From: Cyclobacteriaceae bacterium
Lineage (GTDB): Bacteria > Bacteroidota > Bacteroidia > Cytophagales > Cyclobacteriaceae
NCBI GenBank assembly: GCA_947458795.1
Contig: CANHCD010000008.1
Location: 1-20,290, forward strand
Direction of reading: 5' to 3'
DNA length: 20,290 nt
This document shows positions 1 through 7,300 of this stretch, piece after piece. A program made the translations under genes and the position numbers. How positions within the stretch are numbered: the stretch's first letter is position 1; every line of letters begins with the position of its first letter. Below the pieces are notes generated by a model. The model did not search any database. It was given only the letters and a program-made list of their open reading frames with translations, and was not told the origin of the DNA.

Positions 1-352
1 AACAGAACATTAAGGAATTGACCAGATTGTACCAGCGAACCACATTTTTGCCAGCAATTCGCTCCAATTGATAATACAAGGTGAGCCGCTTGGAGGCTGC
101 AATTGGCCCAGTAATTAATCCCCAACTCAGGACCGCCAGTAGATTGCCGATCAATAATCCAAAAACCAAGTCTCCCGCTGAGACTCCATGTGCCACGAAC
201 AAGGGGCCAATCACAAACTCGGTCCCGGCAGTATGCTCGCCTGCATACATTCCCAAAAAGCTCTTCCCTCCTTTCAGGCTTTCACTTGGAATCGGGGTAC
301 GCTCATATTCATTGGTCTCACCAACTACCTTTTTTAAAAACGAGTTGCTCAT
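1..352 (-). CDS. N-terminal part of an NCS1-type (cytosine/purine-like) permease, cut by window edge
   Basis: Reading the minus strand from the ATG at 350-352 gives 117 uninterrupted residues up to base 1 with no stop, so the gene continues beyond the window. A soluble, polar N-terminus of about 30 residues is followed by the segment GMYAGEHTAGTEFVIGP, then a strongly hydrophobic stretch (about residues 66-88, GDLVFGLLIGNLLAVLSWGL) and the segment LTLYYQLERIAGKNV. I recognise this start as that of bacterial permeases annotated as cytosine/purine permease-like, inner-membrane transporters of the NCS1 type. The assignment is from recall of the family, not a search, and the substrate is unknown. 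It lies 115 bases downstream of the sulfatase at 468-1880 on the same strand, so the two may share a transcript. No Shine-Dalgarno sequence precedes the start. Confidence 0.7.
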   Translation of the reverse strand, partial: MSNSFLKKVVGETNEYERTPIPSESLKGGKSFLGMYAGEHTAGTEFVIGPLFVAHGVSAGDLVFGLLIGNLLAVLSWGLITGPIAASKRLTLYYQLERIAGKNVVRWYNLVNSLMFC

Positions 353-467
353 TGAAAATTTGTTTGTTTGAATATCCGCAATTTTGCCAGTTGATTCAAT
401 AGGAAGTATGAAAGTGGAGGATAATCCTACTCTGAATTTAAACATTCAGCTGATTGATCTCCATCGT

Positions 468-1880
468 TTATTTTTTCTGGGGCAATCTGGCCCCAGTTTC
501 TTGCCACCAGGCTTGGAGCGAAGATTTAAGTTGAATCACCAGTTCGGGAAATTGAGCTGCCAGGTTGGTGGTTTCTCTGGGATCATTCCCTAAGGAAAAG
601 AGTTCATCCGGCTGCTCTCCAAAGTAATGGATCAGCTTGTACTCCCCAGATCGAATGATGGAATAGGGGACAACATCCGCTCCCCTGTAGTGGGGAAAAT
701 GCCAAAATAAGTCTCGTGATTCTAGCGTACCCCCTGCCAAAACCTCCACCAAGCTTTGCCCATCCAGTCCCTGTTCTTTGGGATTTAAACCCTGGTAATC
801 CAAGATCGTAGGAACCCAGTCTAGCGTCACAATGGGAAGATTAGATTGGACCCCAGCAGGAACCTTGCCTGGCCACTTCACCACTGTTGGCACCCGAATT
901 CCCCCTTCGTAGGGATATCCTTTTTGGGAGCGCAGGGGTTCGTTATTCGTGATGGGATTTGCTGGATTTCCCATCAATCCCCCATTGTCTGAGGTGAAAA
1001 TCACTAAGGTTTTTTCGGTCAAGTTCAAGCGGTCCAAGGCAGCGAGCACCTTGCCTACGTTTTGATCTAAGTTCTCAACCATCGCGGCATAAACGGGGTT
1101 TTTCTGTTTCCCCCCGGCTTTAGCCTTGTATTTTTCGACTAACTCTTGTGGAGCCATGAGTGGGGTATGCACGGCGTAGGGAGCCCAGTGGATGAAAAAT
1201 TTCTGAGTTTGAGCTTGGAGAAAATCCACAATCTCATCCCCTTCTCGGTCTGTTAAATACTCGCCAGAATCCCGTGGTGTCACCCGGTCAAATGCATAAA
1301 AAGGTGTGGGGGTAGCCGGCTCGTAGGGATCAAAGTAGCTGGGTGGCTGACCCAAGTCATTGCCACCAAAGTTGCGATCAAAGCCCTGGTCTTCGGGATA
1401 CTTTCCCTCTCCGCCAAGATGCCATTTGCCCACATGATAGGTCGTGTAGCCCTGAGCCTTCATCCGCTCCGCCAGGGTAAGCTCTGCCAAGGGTAGAAAA
1501 CCTTGGTTCTTGGGTGTTCGCAGGGGCTGATCCGGGTTTTCTGCATATTCTCCAGGCAGACCAGTGGTACCTACACCTTGGAATCGCGCATAGATCCAAT
1601 CGGTGATTCCCATTCGCGCAGGGTACTTGCCTGTCATCAGGGCTGCTCGGGATGGAGAACAAATCGCTGCCGCAGCATAGGAATGCGTGAATAACATCCC
1701 CTCAGCGGCCAAGCGATCAATAAAGGGCGTTTCATAAAAATCACTTCCCAAAACCCCAATGTCCGCCCAACCCAAATCATCCACATGGATCAACAGGACA
1801 TTAAATTCTTCCTTGGCCTGGCCAAAGGATGCCGAGAACACCCCGAATGAAAGCAGAAAAATTAGGCTATACTTTTTCAT
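468..1880 (-). CDS. Exported sulfatase, formylglycine-dependent (CSPSR type)
   Basis: Encodes a 470-residue type I sulfatase that hydrolyses sulfate esters, probably in the periplasm. Residues 1-21 form a signal peptide (MKK, hydrophobic core, ASFGQ). The metal-binding DD is at 34-35. The sulfatase signature is CSPSR at 74-78, where C74 would be converted to formylglycine by a maturase not in this window. GKWHLG at 151-156, VHTPL at 237-241, SDNGG at 297-301 and the lysine of QKG at about 320 supply the remaining expected active-site residues. The length is normal for the family. An in-frame TTG 21 bases upstream is possible, but I chose the ATG at 1880 because it starts directly with the signal peptide. 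The natural substrate cannot be told from sequence. The gene is divergent from a second sulfatase and upstream of a permease, which suggests scavenging of a sulfated compound. Confidence 0.92.
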   Translation of the reverse strand: MKKYSLIFLLSFGVFSASFGQAKEEFNVLLIHVDDLGWADIGVLGSDFYETPFIDRLAAEGMLFTHSYAAAAICSPSRAALMTGKYPARMGITDWIYARFQGVGTTGLPGEYAENPDQPLRTPKNQGFLPLAELTLAERMKAQGYTTYHVGKWHLGGEGKYPEDQGFDRNFGGNDLGQPPSYFDPYEPATPTPFYAFDRVTPRDSGEYLTDREGDEIVDFLQAQTQKFFIHWAPYAVHTPLMAPQELVEKYKAKAGGKQKNPVYAAMVENLDQNVGKVLAALDRLNLTEKTLVIFTSDNGGLMGNPANPITNNEPLRSQKGYPYEGGIRVPTVVKWPGKVPAGVQSNLPIVTLDWVPTILDYQGLNPKEQGLDGQSLVEVLAGGTLESRDLFWHFPHYRGADVVPYSIIRSGEYKLIHYFGEQPDELFSLGNDPRETTNLAAQFPELVIQLKSSLQAWWQETGARLPQKK

Positions 1881-2199
1881 CAATTTGGAAAGAATGCGCA
1901 ACCCTTCAACTGCTTGAGCGCTTAACTCGAAGGCCAGGATTGAACTTTATTGAATTTCAAATTAAAAAATTGAGCCCTCTTTCCCAAATTAAATTGTACT
2001 GGTGGAAAGGGGTTATCCTTGCTCCTTTAATTGATCCATTCCTCTGTTCAACTGAATATTCAGGTGATCAGCAAGAGCAAAAAAATAGGCTTGTAAGGTG
2101 ATTCGAACCTGCTAGGAATCGTGGGGCTTTGGCTGTGGACAGAAAAACCAACTTTTATCCACTTTTTTTCCTAACTTTTTGATTCAAGATTCCTTAACC
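1881..2199. other. Divergent intergenic region between two sulfatase genes
   Basis: These 319 bases separate the starts of the two divergent sulfatase genes and must hold both promoters. I see no exact TAnnTTTG box with a well-placed upstream element. The nearest is TAACTTTT at 2172-2179, which would leave a leader of only about 15 bases for the plus-strand gene. No Shine-Dalgarno sequence is visible before either ATG. No ORF here looks coding. Confidence 0.5.
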
Positions 2200-3648
2200 A
2201 TGAAAAATCTGTTCCTCCTGCTACTTTCCTTCCTGTCTTTCAGCGCCCAAGCACAGGGGAATTTGCCCAACCAAGGTCTCCCCAATGTGGTGCTGATCTT
2301 TATGGATGACATGGGATATGGGGACTTAGAAGTATATGGTGGCTACCCGCAGCAGACCCCCCACCTCAATGCACTTGCCGCTTCAGGCATGCGCTTTACC
2401 AATTTCTACGTAGCCCAGGCTGTGTGCAGCGCCTCCCGAGCAGCCCTGCTGACGGGTTGCTACCCCAACCGGCTCAATATCTCTGGCGCGCTTATGCCCT
2501 GGTCCACCACGGCCCTGAATCCCGAGGAAGAGACGCTTGCCACCTTGGCAAAAAAGAAAGGCTACCAAACCGGTATGATTGGAAAATGGCACCTCGGTGC
2601 CAAAGCGCCCTACCTCCCCACCTCCTATGGCTTCGACTCCTATTTTGGCCTTCCCTACTCCAATGACATGTGGCCTGTAGGCTTCGATGGCAAGCCTGTT
2701 ACCGACACGGCAGACCGCAAATTCAAGTACCCACCACTCTTCTTACTCGAAGGCAATGAACCCGTGAAGGCTATCCGTACGCTGGAAGACCAGGCCCAAC
2801 TAACGCAGCTGTACACCCAGCGGGCAGTGCAGTTTATCGAGCAGCACAAGAAGAGCCCCTTCTTTCTGTATTTGGCCCACTCCATGCCACATGTGCCGAT
2901 CGCGGTATCCGAACCTTATAAAAACAAAAGTGGTGCAGGGCTATTTGGGGATCTGATGCTTGAATTGGACGATTCGATTGGAGAGGTGATGGCGGCGTTG
3001 GAAAAAAATGGGCTCACCCAAAATACGCTGGTCATCTTTACGAGTGACAATGGCCCCTGGCTGACCTTTGGCAACCATGCCGGCAGCAGCGGAGGCCTTC
3101 GAGAAGGCAAGGGTTCGGCTTGGGAGGGAGGCGTACGCGTTCCTTGCATCATGAGTTTTCCAGGGCTGATCCCTGCAGGAACAGTTTCCAATAACCTCGC
3201 TGCTACGATGGATATTTTCCCGACGCTGGCAGCACTCCTAGACGCCCCATTGCCCAACCAGAAAATCGATGGGGTGAATATCTTGCCCTTGTTAAAGCAG
3301 GTGACTGATGCCAATCCTCGGGACCACTTTGTCTATTATTACGATACAAATAGCCTCAAAGCCATCCGGCAGGGGAAGTGGAAATTGGTTTTCCCTCACC
3401 TCTCCCAAACCTACCTGAATACGCAGCGAGGCAATGCCGGTTTCCCGGGTGTCTACAAATCTATGGAGGTACCGCTTGCCCTTTACGACCTGTCTACAGA
3501 TCCTGGGGAAACGTTTGACTTAGCTCCCCAAAATCCTGCGGTGGTAGCCGCGCTGAGCGCATTGGCCGAGCAATACCGAAAGACGCTAGGAGACGACCTC
3601 ACCAAGCAGCCTGGAACCGAAAAGCGGCCGGCAGCCAAAATGGATTGA
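2200..3648 (+). CDS. Exported arylsulfatase A-like sulfatase (CSASR type)
   Basis: Encodes a 482-residue sulfatase with a signal peptide (residues 1-19, ending AQAQ). DD at 36-37 belongs to the metal site. The signature CSASR at 76-80 has alanine where the usual cysteine sulfatase has proline, an accepted variant, and C76 would become formylglycine. GKWHLG is at 128-133, the paired histidines of HSMPHVP at 227 and 231, SDNGP at 282-286, and K304 in REGKG aligns by motif with the catalytic lysine of human arylsulfatase A. The segment FGLPYSNDMWP (149-159) is also typical of the arylsulfatase A branch. I chose the ATG at 2200 over an in-frame TTG at 2179 because it begins at the signal peptide. 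The protein differs clearly from the neighbouring sulfatase, so this is not a recent tandem duplication. The substrate is unknown. Confidence 0.92.
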   Translation: MKNLFLLLLSFLSFSAQAQGNLPNQGLPNVVLIFMDDMGYGDLEVYGGYPQQTPHLNALAASGMRFTNFYVAQAVCSASRAALLTGCYPNRLNISGALMPWSTTALNPEEETLATLAKKKGYQTGMIGKWHLGAKAPYLPTSYGFDSYFGLPYSNDMWPVGFDGKPVTDTADRKFKYPPLFLLEGNEPVKAIRTLEDQAQLTQLYTQRAVQFIEQHKKSPFFLYLAHSMPHVPIAVSEPYKNKSGAGLFGDLMLELDDSIGEVMAALEKNGLTQNTLVIFTSDNGPWLTFGNHAGSSGGLREGKGSAWEGGVRVPCIMSFPGLIPAGTVSNNLAATMDIFPTLAALLDAPLPNQKIDGVNILPLLKQVTDANPRDHFVYYYDTNSLKAIRQGKWKLVFPHLSQTYLNTQRGNAGFPGVYKSMEVPLALYDLSTDPGETFDLAPQNPAVVAALSALAEQYRKTLGDDLTKQPGTEKRPAAKMD

Positions 3649-3695
3649 GGTAAGGGGATAAAATCCGAACCTTGCTGAATCTCCCCCAAACCTGT

Positions 3696-3746
3696 CCCCC
3701 AGAATTGCGGGTCCGCCGCGGAGGCTTGCCCCGCAGAATTGCGGGG
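3696..3746. repeat. Twice-repeated CAGAATTGCGGG palindromic motif
   Basis: Two copies of a CAGAATTGCGGG motif lie 33 bases apart (3696-3711 and 3729-3746). The second is a perfect hairpin: CCCCGC (3729-3734), six-base loop, GCGGGG (3741-3746). The stretch 3728-3746 matches 15631-15649 at 16 of 19 positions, and both follow a GGAGG-containing sequence, so the same repeat type occurs in both gene-free patches. Confidence 0.75.
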
Positions 3747-3753
3747 ATTTTCT

Positions 3754-3800
3754 CTCGCAAAGAAGCAAAGCCTGCCTGTCGGCAGACAGGCCGCAAAGGA
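3754..3800. repeat. CTCGCAAAG-type intergenic repeat, interrupted by a palindrome
   Basis: CTCGCAAAGAAGCAAAG (3754-3770) and CCGCAAAGGA (3791-3800) are halves of a GCAAAG repeat resembling the intact copy at 3911-3935. They are separated by a 20-bp imperfect palindrome at 3771-3790. GCAAAG-rich intergenic repeats of this kind are common in Bacteroidota genomes. They carry no ORF and no clear function. Confidence 0.75.
3771..3790. repeat. 20-bp imperfect palindrome inside the GCAAAG repeat
   Basis: The sequence CCTGCCTGTCGGCAGACAGG pairs with itself over its length apart from wobble or mismatch positions. Its outer arms resemble the perfect palindrome at 4044-4062. It lies exactly between GCAAAG and CCGCAAAG, as if inserted into the repeat. 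I know of no coding role. Confidence 0.75.
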
Positions 3801-3850
3801 AGGCAATCTCGTCTTTTGAATGCCTAACGCAACCATGATTTTGAAAGTAC

Positions 3851-3905
3851 TTGGTACTTAGTACTTTGTACTTGCTACTTGATACTCCCTCTTGTCTCTT
3901 TTTTC
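3851..3905 (+). repeat. Heptanucleotide array 1a (TTNNTAC)
   Basis: Five consecutive 7-base units fit TTNNTAC with inner bases GG, AG, TG, GC, GA (3851-3885). A 6-base TCCCTC follows, then TTGTCTC and TTTTTTC in the same rhythm. The order of units, with TTNGTAC types first and TTGCTAC or TTGATAC types last, recurs in the other arrays. A 7-base period is incompatible with a reading frame. Short ORFs across it should be ignored. Confidence 0.85.
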
Positions 3906-3910
3906 TTTCT

Positions 3911-3935
3911 CTCGCAAAGGCGCCAAGACGCAAAG
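3911..3935. repeat. Intact CTCGCAAAG...GACGCAAAG repeat
   Basis: Three related units, CGCAAAG, CGCCAAG and CGCAAAG, sit in 25 bases. It is the uninterrupted relative of the copy at 3754-3800 and lies between two heptanucleotide arrays. Confidence 0.7.
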
Positions 3936-3955
3936 AAATCTAACCGCTCTTTGCC

Positions 3956-4162
3956 TTGCCTCTTGTTTCTTGTCTCTCGCTTCTTTGTAGGTGGTACCCC
4001 TTACTTGGTACTTTGTACTTCGTACAATCTTCTTGGTACATTGCCTGCCTGCCGCAGGCAGGTACTTGGTACTTCGTGCACTGTTCTTGGTACTTAGTAC
4101 TTTGTACTTGATACTTACTACTTGATACTTACTACTTGATACTCCCTCTTGCGTCTTGCTAC
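3956..4162 (+). repeat. Heptanucleotide array 1b (TTNNTAC / TTGNNTC)
   Basis: About 200 bases run almost entirely in 7-base phase. The first units are of the TTGNNTC type (3956-3983). Then come TTNNTAC units: TTGGTAC 4005, TTTGTAC 4012, TTCGTAC 4019, TTGGTAC 4033, 4066 and 4087, TTAGTAC 4094, TTTGTAC 4101, then alternating TTGATAC and TTACTAC from 4108 to 4142. The array ends in TCCCTC, TTGCGTC, TTGCTAC. A 19-bp palindrome interrupts it at 4044-4062. Confidence 0.88.
4044..4062. repeat. 19-bp perfect palindrome interrupting the heptad array
   Basis: CCTGCCTGCCGCAGGCAGG has 9-base arms that pair perfectly around one central base. Its left flank TTGGTACATTG and right flank TACTTGGTAC, joined without it, reproduce exactly the 21 bases found on the minus strand at 20094-20114. 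This is what a small insertion into an existing repeat would look like. Confidence 0.85.
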
Positions 4163-4166
4163 TTCC

Positions 4167-4184
4167 CTAATATCGAATGTCCAA
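4167..4184. repeat. CTAATATCGAATGTCCAA module ending the repeat patch
   Basis: This module directly follows the heptad array. A diverged copy (CTAAT-TCGAAT core) lies on the opposite strand at 20179-20196 beside the other arrays, so the arrays and this module travel together as parts of one composite repeat. Confidence 0.6.
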
Positions 4185-4315
4185 CACTGAGCGAAGAATG
4201 AAGAAGTAGGGAAAACTAGCTGGCCTGCCCGCCGTGACGAATAGAAATAGCTCTTTTCAATGCGAAATTGAATTTGCTCTCCTTATTTTGAAAAAGAAGT
4301 GTTTTGAAAAACTCC

Positions 4316-7300
4316 TTAGTCCTGAGGGCTATACTGCATCAAAAATTTCCGGATTGCTTTTATGTCAGTCAGCTCAATGCCGTTGTCTTCGAGCAACTCT
4401 TTCAGATCATCCACATCAATTAACTCCTTCCCATTATTGAAGTAAAGTGTAGAGGAAAATCCTTGACCGGTAGTTTCGACATCTTGATTTTCTTCAAAAG
4501 GAGGACTACCATCAGGGAGGTTGTAGTGATAGGACTCCACAATATCGCCTTCAAACTGTACCGAAATATTTGCAACATCAAAGACACCAGCCCCTACTTC
4601 CAAGGTGTAGGTTTTCCATTTACCCCAGCCGTAGGCTTTCTCATCTGAGGAAGCGATATGAACAAAACTTCCTTTTTCTGTGCAATCGAAACTTTCCTTT
4701 ACATTATCCACTACAGGAGCGTCATAGGTCAAGGAAATTTCTACAATCTTGCCACCTGGCAGTTGCATATCAGTAGCTGGCTCACCCATGCCGTAGGTAT
4801 GGTAAATGCTCGCGTAGTTATACCAGGAATTATTCCAGATAAAATCCGACCAGCTGTCCTCACTTTCCAAAAATTCAAGCAAAGTTTCATCCGAAATTTC
4901 TCCAGCGACATCCTCACTTAAGTAACAGTTTCTATTGTATCCGAGCGTAATCTCGCCTGGCTCTGCTAGGTAATATTGAGTTCCTTTAAACGTCTCACTT
5001 TCCTGTTGGGCATTGATCGTGATGCTTTCAAAAGCATATTTCTCAGCCAAGGCTTCCGCAAAATCCGACTCTTCAAACAAACTGATGTAGGTACGAATCG
5101 AAAGGTCTTCTGCGTGTTCCACGAGTACATCTGCCAAGGTATAGGACCATTCAATCTTTCGAACTTTCGAAGGATCCTTCGCTACGACTAGATTGAAAAA
5201 CTTGGGATTCAACTTTTCCTCAACCTCTAAATAATCGAAGACATCTAGATTTTTTTCCATCAACTTGTATAGTAGCTCTGGATTTCGATTTTCTTCTTCG
5301 AAGGCTTGCACCAATTGGGGCTGAAATTCAATGACCTCAAGCAAAAACTTGGTATCATTCAGGAGCGCATCGTCAATTTTAAATTTTTTGAATTTATTTC
5401 CTTTTGCAATTTCTAGAACAAGTTCCTTGTCTTGACCCAAACTACCTGGCAGTTCCAAATCGGTTAAGCCATAATACTCCTCCGCACTATTATTAACCCC
5501 ATATTGAAGTGCAACCTTCCTATTCTTTTGAAGCTTCTCTGGGAAAAAGCTGTATTGCTCAAAATTTAAGCTCAAGTAAGGAAGGATAAAGGATTCCTCG
5601 TGGAGCAGTTTGGAATCAAAAAATCCATCCAAAATCTCAAAATCGATTTTTATTTCCGAAAGCATTCTTAAAAATGCGGCGTCTTTTTTAAGGGTATTGG
5701 GCAGGCTGTCAAACTTGGTGGCCAAATCGTAAAAATTGTCGGACTTCAGATAGGCAAAGGCCATTTCTTTATTCTGCTTCAACTTATCCGAAAGAAGCGG
5801 ATAAAGTTCTGATCCCTTGGCTACTACCTGTGGCGTAACATAAATGTTCTCATCGAATTTTTTACCCAATTTCTTTTTCAAAGCTTGGTAGGTAACCTCC
5901 GATGGGTAATATGCGAATGCTTTCTCAATTACTTTGAGATCATACTTCCATGTTGTAAATAAATTCTCCCAATCAAACTCTACTCCATTCTCAATGGCTA
6001 AGCACACATTGGCAATGGTGTTGCTAATTGGTTCCCAGTAATATACCTTCCCATTTTGATTCAACCCGTGCAGTAAGGGATCCTCAAATAGAGGAAAGGA
6101 GCCGTTATTTTCTGAAATAAAATACCAAGGATCATCAAAATAGGAATGATCCATCATTTCTAACACAGCCGCATCCAGGGCGTAAGCATGTTCAAAAAAT
6201 TCATAGATAGGCTCTGGGTCCCTGTCTATGAAGTAGTATGCATACAAAAGTGGATCAATGGTAAGGATTTGTTTGGCGATGGCTTTTGCCTCCTTTGATT
6301 TCCAATCGTATTCCTTGGAAACAAAATTGCAGGCTTCCGGATTGGCAGTAAGCGCGATGCGAATAAACGCAGGGTCTTTCTTTTGATCTTCGCTCAAGTA
6401 CTGCAGCAGATTCCCATTTATCGCCAGCACTTCTTTTACAAATTCCTCAGAGAAAGATTCATCTGCTTCGAGGTATTTAAATGCCCAGGGATGCGCTTTC
6501 AACTGCTTTTTGAGTTCTTGTTCGCCCAAAGCCTTTCGGCACGACTCATAGCGCAGTGGATAAAACGTGATTTCTAAAATCGATCGTGTGATCTCCGGGT
6601 TTTTAGTGAAAAACTCTTCCGGAAGAAAAACAACTTGGGTAAGGTCAATTTTAATAGCTTCCAAAATATCCGTTGGACTGGAATTTTCTTCTAGGGATTT
6701 GAAGACTTGCAATTCCTCTTTGAATGCCCCGTCGGCTGAATTCAAGATGGCATTAAATCGAACTTCTTTTGGGTAGGAAGAGGCTGTATAGAAAGTGAAA
6801 ATTCCCCCATTAATTTTCGAAACATAGTCAATTACTGTTCTATCAGTGTAGATGGCATAGGGAAGCAGTTTGTAGGCTTCCGGATTTTGGCGAAGTGCTG
6901 TCCAGTAAATTTCCGGATCAGATACAATTTTTTCATCTAGGTAACGAATCACTAACCCATTCAAGCTGACTACTTCTTTGACCAGTTCTTTGTCAGACTT
7001 TAATTCCTCAGAACAGAATTTGATCGCAATTGGCAGTTTCGAGAGAATGCTCCTCATAAATTCTCGATCTGCTAAAACAGACTTATCCGCAAACGTGATG
7101 GTATAGGGATTGGCATCCGTTAGTTTGGAAAGGAATACCTTATCTTTTTTGAGAGACTCTGGCGCATAATACAACACATTGTTTTTGTCCTTTGCCGCAA
7201 AAATGAGCCTTTCTGCCACGCCTTCTCGCTCCATCATCTCAATGGAAATGGAGGTAATGTTGTGGGAATTGCCATGAATCAGGTCAACTACCAAATCAAA

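Noticed and set aside
2096..2110. AGGTGATTCGAACCT, resembling the T-arm of a tRNA
   Set aside because: On either strand only a four-pair stem forms, and no acceptor, D or anticodon arm is found around it. A chance match is more likely than a tRNA or attachment-site remnant.
3729..3746. Terminator for the sulfatase at 2200-3648
   Set aside because: The hairpin is good, but it is followed by ATTTTCTC and not a T run, and it matches a dispersed repeat (15631-15649).
3879..4097. 72-codon ORF across the heptad arrays
   Set aside because: It is a by-product of a 7-base repeat whose period is not a multiple of three, and the translation has no protein-like character.
3851..4162. CRISPR array
   Set aside because: The units are 7 bases in direct tandem without unique spacers, and no cas genes are present.
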